Shown: piece by piece, positions 15,679 through 24,139 of the stretch
Layout of the letters: each line of letters begins with the position of its first letter
Numbering within the stretch: the stretch's first letter is position 1
Notes under the pieces: model-generated
The model's database searches: none
Told to the model about the DNA's origin: nothing
Seen by the model: the letters and a program-made list of their open reading frames with translations, nothing else
Program-made: the position numbers and the translations under genes
Assembly: GCF_004000885.1 (NCBI RefSeq)
Contig: NZ_BIMC01000001.1
Location: forward strand, 744,001 to 808,000
Length of the DNA stretch: 64,000 nucleotides
Source: Paenibacillus glucanolyticus NBRC 15330
GTDB lineage: Bacteria; Bacillota; Bacilli; Paenibacillales; Paenibacillaceae
Direction of reading: 5' to 3'

Positions 15679-16446
15679 TTATAAATCGTCACTATAAGAA
15701 CCCGTGAACGTATCATAAACGATTTCCTCATCCGGATTGTTTCGCAATTCGATTATAATATCGAAATCCTCATAGGAATATTCGGATTCACGAACAAAAA
15801 TGTCCGGATGCTCAATCACCTTCGTGCTATCCATCCCCATAATATCCTGTAAGAGCTGATAATGGCGCTCGTTCGAACGGATAGTGCTGACAATCCCGTC
15901 AATGATAAAAATATTGTTTGAATTCATCTCATCCTCGGACAGCTGACTGCGAATCGTTTGCCGAAGCAGCGTAGAGGAAACAAACGTCCAGCGTTTCATC
16001 GCACAGACACTGCCTGCAATAATGGACTCCGTTTTGCCGACGCGGGGCATCCCGCGAAGACCGATGACCTGATTTCCTTCCCTTTTGAACAATTCACCCA
16101 AAAAGTCAACAAGTAAACCGAGCTCATCGCGTGTAAAACGGAAAGTTTTACGATCATCCGAGTCCCGGTCAATATATCGTCCATGTCGGACAGCCAAAAT
16201 ATCGACCAGTTTAGGGGGTCTCAAGGCTGTTACCGTAATATTTTTCATCTTGTTCAGCATTTTGCCCATCAGAATGATTTTCTCTTCATCATCCGTCTCA
16301 AGGAGCATACCTCGGGTTTGGCCTTCGACGCCGTTAATTGTCAGGATGTTCACTTCAAGCATACCGAGCACAGATGCAATATCACCGAGCAAACCTGGCC
16401 GGTTCTTATGTATCTTGTATTCCATGTACCATTGATTCGATTCCAC
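15679..16446 (-). CDS. YmfK family protein (DUF3388) with N-terminal ACT-like domain
   Basis: 255 residues from a GTG at 16446, which has AGAGG 7 bases upstream; a TTG at 16488 has no good site. An ACT-like N-terminus (MEYKIHKNRPGLLGDIASVLGML) is followed by a P-loop-like motif GMPRVGKT near residue 140 and an acidic C-terminus. The family is conserved beside ymfJ and rodZ in Bacillales, but its function is unknown. A ligand-sensing ATPase or GTPase role is only a guess from the ACT and P-loop motifs. Confidence 0.85.
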   Translation of the reverse strand: MESNQWYMEYKIHKNRPGLLGDIASVLGMLEVNILTINGVEGQTRGMLLETDDEEKIILMGKMLNKMKNITVTALRPPKLVDILAVRHGRYIDRDSDDRKTFRFTRDELGLLVDFLGELFKREGNQVIGLRGMPRVGKTESIIAGSVCAMKRWTFVSSTLLRQTIRSQLSEDEMNSNNIFIIDGIVSTIRSNERHYQLLQDIMGMDSTKVIEHPDIFVRESEYSYEDFDIIIELRNNPDEEIVYDTFTGSYSDDL

Positions 16447-16612
16447 AAAGACACCTCTTTGCACTTCTTTTCCATCAATATTCGACAAATTCCAGCTAAA
16501 AATGCACGCAAAAACAGGTCAAATTAAAAATGGATCACGTTAATGATATATAAAATAAAAATGAAAGGCAAGTATTAACGGTAACATGAAAATTACATTC
16601 TTTTTTCTTGAC

Positions 16613-16641
16613 AAAAAGCCCCCGTTATCGGGGGGCTTTTT
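16613..16641 (-). terminator. Intrinsic terminator after ymfJ
   Basis: Stem AAAAAGCCCCCG/CGGGGGGCTTTTT with a TTAT loop, immediately downstream of the ymfJ stop. Confidence 0.88.
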
Positions 16642-16650
16642 GGATGTGGG

Positions 16651-16905
16651 TTATGCGTTGTTCTTGGCCAATCTCACCATCAGACGGGCGATAACGTGGC
16701 GTTCTTCCTCGTTACCTACGTCCCACAATTCTTTCAGTGCCCGGTTGGATGAGTTTTGCGGGTCTACCTTCTCATCCAGGAAGTCGCCGATCTCAAAAGC
16801 CAGCTGAGAAATCGTGTCTTCGCTCATACCTGCTTTTTCGGCTTGAACGACGCGCTCTCCCAGAAATTTCTTCCAGGAATCAAAGTTTTTGATTACGGAT
16901 GACAT
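16651..16905 (-). CDS. DUF3243 family protein (YmfJ)
   Basis: 84 residues, a small helical acidic protein starting MSSVIKNFDSWKKFLGERV and containing GMSEDTISQLAFEIGDFLDEKVDP. It matches the DUF3243/YmfJ family found next to ymfI and ymfK in Bacillales. AAGGAGG precedes the ATG. No biochemical function is known to me. Confidence 0.85.
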   Translation of the reverse strand: MSSVIKNFDSWKKFLGERVVQAEKAGMSEDTISQLAFEIGDFLDEKVDPQNSSNRALKELWDVGNEEERHVIARLMVRLAKNNA

Positions 16906-17012
16906 GAATTAAATCCTCCTTTTGCATGGTGGCAATCAGATTTAAAGTAACAATAGTAATATGTCCCCGTAACCAGAACCTTATGAGTGGTGAATTGCAC
17001 CACGAACGAATA

Positions 17013-17783
17013 TCAAGTCACCCAGCCGCCGTTCGGACTAATCACTTGGCCGGTGATGTATCCCGACTCAGGCAGCGCCAAAAAATATACCAACGAGGAA
17101 ATCTCATCAGGCTGTGCCAGCCTGCCGATTGGAATCTCCTCTTCCAGCATGCGGATTTCATCCGAATCCAGATGTCCCAGCATCGATGTATCCACCGCAC
17201 CGGGCGCAACGGCATTCACCGTAACGCCGGAAGGAGCAAGCTCCTTCGCCAGCGCCTTCGTGAAGGCATTTACGCCGCCTTTGCTTGTGGAATACAACAC
17301 CTCGCAAGATGCACCCGACAGCCCCCAGATCGAGGATACATTAATGATCCTGCCGAACCGCTGGGAAATCATGCGTCCCATGAACGCCTGAGAGCACAGA
17401 AACATCCCCCTCAGGTTAATCGACATCAAGGTGTCCCACTGTTCTTCCGTGGCGTCAGACAGCAGCCCGTAATGGGATACACCGGCATTATTGACCAGGA
17501 TATCCGGCTCCATGTTATGACTCTGAAGTTTCTCCTTCATCCGGAGTATTTGCTCTTTGTCCCGAAGATCGGCCGATACGGTCAACACCTTCGCTCCGTA
17601 AGACATACAGCGGCGGGCCACTTCATTCGCCGCCTCATGCGAATTCATGTAGTGAATAACCACGTTCATGCGAACCGAGGCAAAGCGCTCCGCAACGGCT
17701 GCCCCAATGCCTCTGCTCGCCCCCGTAATCAGTACCGTCATTTCCCCGATCGGCTTCAATTCTCTTCCCATGTCTTGCTTCAT
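17013..17783 (-). CDS. ymfI: SDR-family reductase, probable EF-P 5-aminopentanone reductase (YmfI)
   Basis: 256 residues with the short-chain dehydrogenase signatures: TGASRGIG cofactor motif near the N-terminus, NNAGVSHYG, the catalytic serine in NVSSIWG and YSTSKGG (YxxxK). In B. subtilis YmfI reduces 5-aminopentanone on elongation factor P to 5-aminopentanol. Its position directly after ymfF-ymfH, with the ATG overlapping the ymfH stop by one base (TAATG), matches that gene rather than a FabG paralogue. In-frame ATGs further in (EMTVLITG) leave the start somewhat open. Confidence 0.85.
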   Translation of the reverse strand: MKQDMGRELKPIGEMTVLITGASRGIGAAVAERFASVRMNVVIHYMNSHEAANEVARRCMSYGAKVLTVSADLRDKEQILRMKEKLQSHNMEPDILVNNAGVSHYGLLSDATEEQWDTLMSINLRGMFLCSQAFMGRMISQRFGRIINVSSIWGLSGASCEVLYSTSKGGVNAFTKALAKELAPSGVTVNAVAPGAVDTSMLGHLDSDEIRMLEEEIPIGRLAQPDEISSLVYFLALPESGYITGQVISPNGGWVT

Positions 17784-19063
17784 TACGGACTCACGACAAT
17801 GGATACAGCCAGTTGATCCCAGTCGACATGCTCTTGCAGCCGACGGTTAACATCGTCTACCGTAATGGACTCATAAACCGGCAGAACCTTGAAGAGATCC
17901 GCTCCACGGAACTGATAGCGTGTAAATTCATGGGCGATGTTCTCCGGGGAATTGAGCATCCGTAAATAACCGCCCATTTTCTTTTTGCGGGCCCGTTCAA
18001 AATCCGATTTCTGGAATCCGCTTGCTTTCAGTTTATCCACCTCTGTGCGAATGCGCGCGAGCAGCTGATCCGGATCCTTGGTATCACCGCCAACTGCAGA
18101 GAATGCATATTGCGGCGCACTGTTGTATTCATGGCCAAAACTGTCCGAAATCAAATCCTCATCATACAGCTTCTGATACAACTCGGTGCTGGAGCCAAAC
18201 AAGAGATCCATCATCAGCTTCGTGGTCAAATCGCGGTGCAGCTGCTCTTCAGCTGGTAATCCGACCTGCTTCTCCTTAAAGCCAAACAGGCATTTCGGCA
18301 GTGATACGGCCAGGCGGCTCTCTCTGCGCTTCTCTTCGACACCCTGCGGCTCCGGATCAAAAATACGCTCAATGGAGCCTTGCTTGTCATACGATTTTCC
18401 CGCCTGATTCGATCGGACAAGGTTCATCGTTTCCTCAGGATCCACGCCCCCAACCACAAACAACAGCATGTTGCTCGGGTGATAGAAAGCATTGTAGCAC
18501 GTATACAGGTCTTCCTTCGTAATCGTTCCGATGGATTCCACCGTACCGGCGATATCAATGTGCACCGGATGCACCTTGTACATCGCTTCAATTAAGCCGA
18601 AATACACACGCCAATCGGGATTGTCCTGGTACATGTTGATTTCCTGCCCGATGATGCCTTTTTCCTTCTCCACGTTCTGATCCGTAAAATAAGGATTCTG
18701 AACGAAATCGATCAAGGTCTCCAAATTTTCATGGATGTTCTCCGTTGCAGAGAAGAGATATACCGTCTGGTCAAAACTTGTGAAAGCGTTCGCGGAAGCG
18801 CCGTTGGACGCAAACTTGGCAAAAATATCACCCTCCGGCTCCTCGAACATTTTGTGCTCAAGGAAATGCGCTATGCCGTCCGGCACCTGCGTCTCAGACT
18901 CGCCTTCGACCTTGAAATGGTTATCCACGGAACCGTATTTGGTTGCAAAAGTCGCATAGGTCTTCTGAAAGCCGGGTTTAGGCAGCACATACACATGCAG
19001 ACCATTATCCATCACTTCGTAATACAGCGTCTCCTGCAGGTTGTCATAATGAATGCTCTCCAC
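17783..19063 (-). CDS. ymfH: M16 family zinc metallopeptidase YmfH
   Basis: 426 residues with the inverted zinc motif H66-F-L-E69-H70 and a distal glutamate in EKGIIGQEINMY, so the catalytic site looks complete. It pairs with the degenerate M16 protein encoded just upstream (ymfF, 3-base gap). The GTG at 19063 has GGAGG 8 bases upstream. In B. subtilis the ymfF-ymfH-ymfI cluster is constant; the physiological substrate of the peptidase is not settled. Confidence 0.92.
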   Translation of the reverse strand: MESIHYDNLQETLYYEVMDNGLHVYVLPKPGFQKTYATFATKYGSVDNHFKVEGESETQVPDGIAHFLEHKMFEEPEGDIFAKFASNGASANAFTSFDQTVYLFSATENIHENLETLIDFVQNPYFTDQNVEKEKGIIGQEINMYQDNPDWRVYFGLIEAMYKVHPVHIDIAGTVESIGTITKEDLYTCYNAFYHPSNMLLFVVGGVDPEETMNLVRSNQAGKSYDKQGSIERIFDPEPQGVEEKRRESRLAVSLPKCLFGFKEKQVGLPAEEQLHRDLTTKLMMDLLFGSSTELYQKLYDEDLISDSFGHEYNSAPQYAFSAVGGDTKDPDQLLARIRTEVDKLKASGFQKSDFERARKKKMGGYLRMLNSPENIAHEFTRYQFRGADLFKVLPVYESITVDDVNRRLQEHVDWDQLAVSIVVSP

Positions 19064-19066
19064 CGG

Positions 19067-20347
19067 CTACTCCTCCTTTTGGCCTTTCAGGAAATAGATC
19101 GTATCCAGGGAAAATGCCGAAGCTGCCTGCTTCACATCTTCCACTGAAATGCCCTCCACCTGATTCAGCAGCTCATCCGGCGTACGTTCACGGCCCGACA
19201 GCGTGCGGTTGAAATCATAGGCGATCATCTCAAAGGCCGAATCCTGCATTTCTTTAATGACATTCCGAATCATCGCCTTGGTCTGCGACATCTCGATATC
19301 GGTGATGGCACCCTTGGCCATGTCATCGAGCTGCTTGCGAATAATCTCTACAGCCTTCTCGAAATTCTGAACCTCGATCCCGGACTGAATGGTAGCAATC
19401 CCTTTATGACCGTCATAGCGGGAAGAGGCATAATAGGCCAGGCTCTCCTTCTCCCTCACGTTGACAAACAGCTTCGAATGCGGGTATCCGCCCAAGATTC
19501 CGTTATACAACAGCGCGGCTGCGTACTCGTCATCTCCGTAAGTAATGGTGCTTCTAAGCCCCATATTGAGTTTGCCCTGATTTATCTCAAGCTTCTCTAC
19601 AACCGTCTGCGTCCCGCTCGCGGCGGTCCGCGTGGAAGAAGGAACATAGTCCTTGCTTCCCGTGCGGTTGAGTTTAAAATGCTCTTCTACGAGCTTTTTG
19701 ACCTCATCAAGACTCGTATCTCCGACCACATACAGATCCAGAACGGATTCATTGAGCCAATTCTGATAGGACTCATACAGTCCTTCCGGGGTTATTCCGT
19801 CCAGATCCTTCCGTTCGCCCAGCGGATGCAGCCGATACGGCTCATTCTTGCACATCACCTCAATACAGCGCTCCGCAGCATAACGAATTTTATCATTAAC
19901 GATAGATTCCAGCTTTTTGCGAACCGTGTCACGCTCGGTTTGTACATAGGATTTGCGAAATACGCCGTTCTCCAGCACGGGCTCGGTAAAGGCTTCTCCC
20001 AGGAAGGCAAATGAGGAGCGCAGCAGACTCTCGGGACTTTTTACAAAAGAATCATTAATCGTATCCATACGGAAGTGCACGATTTGATAATCGCCCCGCT
20101 TATATACATCAAAACCAAATCCGGCGCCGTACAGCTGCTCCAGCTGCTCGCGGAAAGCCCTTGTTTCCGGGTAGGAAACCGTTCCTCTTCGCAGTACAAA
20201 AGGAGTGAGCGCCGTGGATGTCACCGTATCTTCTGCTAACGGACTTCCGGCGTAAAGCGATATCGCAAATGTCTTGAATCGGTTCGTCGGGAGAACGTGA
20301 ATCCGTATCCCTCCGGCTGTTCCGTGTTCAAATTCCGTTTTCGTCAA
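19067..20347 (-). CDS. ymfF: M16 family peptidase homologue lacking the zinc motif (YmfF)
   Basis: 426 residues of the M16 fold, but the region that should hold HxxEH reads LTPFVLRRGT, so it is predicted to be inactive. M16 enzymes often work as an active/inactive pair, and the adjacent ymfH product has the intact site. The R/Y pair usual in the second half of such partners can be looked for in LFVNVREKESLAYYASSRY. The TTG start at 20347 follows AGGGG by 9 bases. Confidence 0.9.
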   Translation of the reverse strand: MTKTEFEHGTAGGIRIHVLPTNRFKTFAISLYAGSPLAEDTVTSTALTPFVLRRGTVSYPETRAFREQLEQLYGAGFGFDVYKRGDYQIVHFRMDTINDSFVKSPESLLRSSFAFLGEAFTEPVLENGVFRKSYVQTERDTVRKKLESIVNDKIRYAAERCIEVMCKNEPYRLHPLGERKDLDGITPEGLYESYQNWLNESVLDLYVVGDTSLDEVKKLVEEHFKLNRTGSKDYVPSSTRTAASGTQTVVEKLEINQGKLNMGLRSTITYGDDEYAAALLYNGILGGYPHSKLFVNVREKESLAYYASSRYDGHKGIATIQSGIEVQNFEKAVEIIRKQLDDMAKGAITDIEMSQTKAMIRNVIKEMQDSAFEMIAYDFNRTLSGRERTPDELLNQVEGISVEDVKQAASAFSLDTIYFLKGQKEE

Positions 20348-20430
20348 GGTCCATATCCCCTTACATCATGGATTGTCGTTGCCATAATTTACTTCATAAT
20401 TAACTTTCATTCTAACCCATCGCAAAGTGA

Positions 20431-20460
20431 AGAAGCAACCGAAGACAGGCCCCGGTTGCT
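20431..20460 (-). terminator. Intrinsic terminator after sleB
   Basis: Stem AGCAACCG/CGGTTGCT with an 11-base loop, followed on the minus strand by TCTTC. Confidence 0.65.
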
Positions 20461-20472
20461 CTAATTAACGGC

Positions 20473-21288
20473 TTACATACAGAAGATATGCTGGCCAATG
20501 GTTTTGACTTGAGGACGCGTCCAGATCCATTCCGAGGTAGCTGTTTTCGGGTTGAAGTAGTAGAGACAGCCCCCTGTCGGATCCCAGCCGTTCAGTGCCT
20601 GCTCTACAGCTTTTCGAGCTTGCTCGTTCGGCTCAAGCCATATTTGACCGTCAGCCACCGCGGTAAATGCTCTCGGTTCAAATATAACCCCATGAGGGGA
20701 GTTTGGAAAACTTGGCGATTTCACCCGGTTGATAATGACAGCCGCTACCGCAACCTGACCTTCAAACGGCTCTCCGCGAGCTTCGCCATATACGGCATTC
20801 GCCATAATTCTCAAATCATTCTCGGAAAGCCCCATTGTATTCGAAGAGGCTAGGTTGTTATTGGTGCCCCCGTTGTTCGCTGAACCGCCGTTGCCGCCTG
20901 CACCAGCAGCTGCTCCGCCTTCGTGAAGCTTGGGAGCGGTTGGACGGAAATCCTTGGTTGCATTGTACAGTTTAAGCTTGACCTTCGGACCGACAACGCC
21001 ATCCACCTTCATACCGAACTCCGATTGGAACCATTTGACGGCCCCTTGAGTCTTGGAACCAAATACACTGTCAATCTTCCCGTGATAAAAGCCCAGGTAC
21101 TTAAGACGCCCTTGCAGCTCATACACATCTTCGCCAGTCGAGCCGAATTTAATGGTCTGCTGACTGAAGGTTGGTAAAGCTTCCTGAAGATTCGTGTTGT
21201 CATCAGCTTTTAGCCTTCCCTGTGCGAAGACTGCCGCAGATAACAGAATCGCAATGCTTATCAGAATCCAGATTCTTGAGTTTTTCAT
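20473..21288 (-). CDS. sleB: Spore cortex-lytic enzyme SleB
   Basis: 271 residues from ATG 21288. A signal peptide (about residues 1-22), a peptidoglycan-binding domain (about 45-105: GSTGEDVYELQGRLKYLGFY ... QGAVKWFQSEFG), a Gly/Asn-rich linker and a catalytic Hydrolase_2 domain with the key glutamate in NAVYGEARGEPFEG. SleB is a lytic transglycosylase that degrades cortex during germination. A TTG at 21321 has no ribosome site. No ypeB gene follows, unlike in Bacillus, so the partner must be elsewhere or absent. An excellent SigG promoter match lies upstream. Confidence 0.92.
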   Translation of the reverse strand: MKNSRIWILISIAILLSAAVFAQGRLKADDNTNLQEALPTFSQQTIKFGSTGEDVYELQGRLKYLGFYHGKIDSVFGSKTQGAVKWFQSEFGMKVDGVVGPKVKLKLYNATKDFRPTAPKLHEGGAAAGAGGNGGSANNGGTNNNLASSNTMGLSENDLRIMANAVYGEARGEPFEGQVAVAAVIINRVKSPSFPNSPHGVIFEPRAFTAVADGQIWLEPNEQARKAVEQALNGWDPTGGCLYYFNPKTATSEWIWTRPQVKTIGQHIFCM

Positions 21289-21334
21289 GCTGTGCTCTAC
21301 CTTTCTCTTGTGGTTTAACAAGCCTCGCTAACGT

Positions 21335-21364
21335 TATTATGACAAGCCTGCCAGTTTCCTATGC
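21335..21364 (-). promoter_or_regulatory. Candidate SigG promoter of sleB
   Basis: Minus strand GCATA (21364-21360), exactly 18 bases, CATAATA (21341-21335). This fits the forespore SigG consensus GHATR-N18-CATWHTA at every position. B. subtilis sleB is SigG dependent. Confidence 0.75.
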
Positions 21365-21413
21365 ACCTATTCCCCAATGCCAACCGAAGGCAGCGTCTCA
21401 TTTCAACACAAAT

Positions 21414-21441
21414 AGAGCCATTCCTAAGTCGGAACGGCTCT
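21414..21441 (-). terminator. Intrinsic terminator ending the uronate operon
   Basis: 11-bp stem, AGAGCCATTCC pairing with GGAACGGCTCT (one mismatch in DNA, G-U in RNA), 28 bases after the GH105 stop and before the sleB promoter. Confidence 0.7.
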
Positions 21442-21468
21442 TGGCGATAGAATATGATTCAGCGATAA

Positions 21469-22581
21469 CTACCCCTGGCTTCTGCTAAGTTCTACACACG
21501 CCATGACAAGCGCACCCACGCCGTGAAGATCATTCTCGCATTGCTGCCTCTCCACATAATGCCGGTAATCTCCAACCCCGGTGCCTATGCAGATCCTGGG
21601 CATAACCAGATGCCCCAGCTCATTGTAATATACGGAATGAACGAGGCCGTTATAACCTTGGCGTGCATGCGACAGCATGGAGGGGTCGAGATAACCGAGA
21701 CGTACTCCCTTGGCTAATGTATAAATGAACAAACTGGAGCAGGAAGTTTCCAGCCAATTATCCGGCTCATTCCCTTTATCCAGCACTTGATGCCATAATC
21801 CCGTTACCGGATCCTGATAGCGCACAAGCGCTGCACACAAATCGCGAAGTACTGGTCCCAGGTCCTCACGCCCTGAGTGGTCCTCAGGCAATAAATCGAG
21901 GAACTCCACAAGGGATAGCGCATACCATCCCAGAGCGCGTCCCCAAATTTCCGGTGACTGTCCGCTAACCGGATCTGCCCATGGCATCGTTCGGCTCTCA
22001 TCCCAAGCATGATAGTATAATCCCGTTATCTCATCCTTTGTATGGGAACGCATCAACCGCTCCTGAAACAGCACATCGTCAAATAATGGCGGCACTTTAT
22101 ACTGCTCCGCGTATTTCATGGTGAATACCCCGCCCATATACAACCCGTCCAACCACATCTGATAGGCATAACGATCCTTATGCCAATATCCGCCCTCCGT
22201 GGTCCGATTCAGTGTAGACAGCAGACGCAGCAGCTTATCGGCTGCTGCCCTATAGCGAGTCTCTGGGAATACCGAGTCAAGCTCCATCAGAAGCAATCCC
22301 GCTTGAACGGAATCGAGCTCCCCCCGCTCCAGCAGCAGATTGCCGCTCGCATCAACCAGATGATCTACATATCCTTTGATATATTTCAGATACTTCTGCT
22401 CGCAGCTAAGCTTCCATAATTGCGACATTCCAACCAGAAACACACCTTGATGATAATGCCACCGCCCTGCAGGGGGAAGCATCTCCGGCGAATACGTTTC
22501 CATGATGGATTGGCAAGCCCTGATGCCGAGTTCCAGCGGAGACAAGCTGGACTGAGCCTGATGCTGTACGGGATTTGACAT
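21469..22581 (-). CDS. Glycoside hydrolase family 105/88, unsaturated rhamnogalacturonyl/uronyl hydrolase
   Basis: 370 residues of an alpha/alpha-barrel like B. subtilis YteR. Visible family features are RWHYHQGVFLVGM, the catalytic aspartate D145 in YQMWLDGLYMGG, and WGRALGWYALSLVEFLDLLP. Such enzymes remove the unsaturated uronate left by pectate or rhamnogalacturonan lyases. There is no signal peptide, so it acts on imported oligosaccharides. It is the last gene after uxaC-uxaB-uxaA (43-base gap, GGAGG ribosome site). Confidence 0.88.
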   Translation of the reverse strand: MSNPVQHQAQSSLSPLELGIRACQSIMETYSPEMLPPAGRWHYHQGVFLVGMSQLWKLSCEQKYLKYIKGYVDHLVDASGNLLLERGELDSVQAGLLLMELDSVFPETRYRAAADKLLRLLSTLNRTTEGGYWHKDRYAYQMWLDGLYMGGVFTMKYAEQYKVPPLFDDVLFQERLMRSHTKDEITGLYYHAWDESRTMPWADPVSGQSPEIWGRALGWYALSLVEFLDLLPEDHSGREDLGPVLRDLCAALVRYQDPVTGLWHQVLDKGNEPDNWLETSCSSLFIYTLAKGVRLGYLDPSMLSHARQGYNGLVHSVYYNELGHLVMPRICIGTGVGDYRHYVERQQCENDLHGVGALVMACVELSRSQG

Positions 22582-22624
22582 ACGTGCTCCTCCTTTTTTT
22601 GCTATACATAATCAAACGCTAGGG

Positions 22625-24139
22625 TTACAAAATAACGCCATCCTTAAAAATTGAAATCTCCCGAAAGCCGTTGCGTTCGTTTCGCGTCTGTTCAGCGCCC
22701 GATGCCAATTGAATCAACTCGTTCATTAATTCGCCATGAAGCTCATCCATGCTTTTCCCTTCCAGCAAAGCTCCTGCGTTAAAATCGATCCAATGCTTTT
22801 TACGGGCAGCTAGCTCGGAATTGGTGGCGATTTTTACCGTTGGGACAGGACCGCCAAACGGTGTGCCCCTGCCCGTCGTAAACAGCACAAGATGAGCACC
22901 GGCCGCTGCAAGCGCCGTAACCGAAACGAGGTCATTGCCGGGTGCTTCAATCAGGTTCAAACCCGGCTTGCTTGACCTGACACCATAGTGAAGCACATCG
23001 GATACTATAGCCGTTCCGCCTTTTTGCGTACAACCGAGAGATTTCTCTTCCAGGGTCGTGATGCCCCCTTCTTTATTCCCGGGTGAAGGATTTTCATAGA
23101 TTTCCTGTCCATGCGATACAAAATATTGCTTGAAATTGTTAATAAGTTTCGTCATTTCGTGAAATACCTGTTCGTTGGCCGCCCGTTCCATCAGGATTGT
23201 TTCCGCCCCGAACATTTCCGGCACCTCCGTAAGCAGCGCGGTTCCGCCATGGTCCGTAATGGTGTCCGCGATGCGTCCTGCGAGCGGATTGGCGGTGATA
23301 CCCGAAAGACCGTCCGATCCCCCGCATTTCAGTCCGACTTTCAGCTTGGATAGCGGAACTTCCGTCCGCTTGAAGCCTTCGGCATAATCCACAAGCTCCG
23401 ATATGAGGGAAAGGCCTTCCTCCAATTCGTCCTCCATATCCTGAGCCCGCATATATTTAATGCGATCCCTATTCTTATCCCCAATCATGGCCTGCATCTG
23501 ATCGATCTGATTGTTCTCGCAGCCAAGTCCTATAACAAGCACGCCTGCCGCATTGCCATGCTGTGCCAGCGATGAGAGCAGGCGCTGAGTGTGGTTCAAG
23601 TCGTCTCCCAGCTGCGAGCAGCCGTAAGGGTGCGGGAAGTGGTACACCCCATCAATGCCTCTTCCTTGAAACTGCTGATCTGCCAGACGCGCCAACAGCT
23701 CGCAGGTTTTGTTAATGCAACCGACGGTATTGATAATCCAGATTTCGTTACGAATCCCAACCTCGCCATTTGCTCTGATATAACCTTGAAATGTTGGTGA
23801 ATCAAGCACGGCGGAAGAAACTTCCGCCGAAGATTTAGCGTTGGGTTTATATTCATACTGGACTTCACCGGCAAGACCCGTCTTTAAGTTGTGGGTATGA
23901 ATCCATGTCCCCGGCAAAATAACTTTCTTGGCAACCCCGATCGAATACCCGAATTTGTATACATGGCTGCCCGGCTCAATCATGCGAAGAGCAACCTTAT
24001 GGCCTTTGGGCACATCCTCAGTCAACTCAATTGCGTGTTCCTTCCCGTTCAGCAGGCCGATAGCATGTTCCCCAGCCGTCAGAGGACGAAGCGCGATACC
24101 GACATCATCCTTGGTGTGAAGTATAACGATATCGCTCAT
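22625..24139 (-). CDS. uxaA: Altronate dehydratase
   Basis: 504 residues: an N-terminal SAF-like domain (about 1-100) and a large C-terminal UxaA domain with GYIRANGEVGIRNEIWIINTVGC, HPYGCSQLGDD, GLGCENNQ, LKCGGSDGLSGITANPL and GRGTPFGGPVPTVKI. It dehydrates D-altronate to 2-keto-3-deoxygluconate. The ATG at 24139 overlaps the uxaB stop (ATGA). The next enzymes (KdgK, KdgA) are not in the window. Confidence 0.95.
   Translation of the reverse strand: MSDIVILHTKDDVGIALRPLTAGEHAIGLLNGKEHAIELTEDVPKGHKVALRMIEPGSHVYKFGYSIGVAKKVILPGTWIHTHNLKTGLAGEVQYEYKPNAKSSAEVSSAVLDSPTFQGYIRANGEVGIRNEIWIINTVGCINKTCELLARLADQQFQGRGIDGVYHFPHPYGCSQLGDDLNHTQRLLSSLAQHGNAAGVLVIGLGCENNQIDQMQAMIGDKNRDRIKYMRAQDMEDELEEGLSLISELVDYAEGFKRTEVPLSKLKVGLKCGGSDGLSGITANPLAGRIADTITDHGGTALLTEVPEMFGAETILMERAANEQVFHEMTKLINNFKQYFVSHGQEIYENPSPGNKEGGITTLEEKSLGCTQKGGTAIVSDVLHYGVRSSKPGLNLIEAPGNDLVSVTALAAAGAHLVLFTTGRGTPFGGPVPTVKIATNSELAARKKHWIDFNAGALLEGKSMDELHGELMNELIQLASGAEQTRNERNGFREISIFKDGVIL

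Noticed and set aside
16183..16527. Plus-strand frame of 114 residues near ymfK
   Set aside because: It lies opposite the ymfK coding region, has no ribosome site and no recognisable domain.
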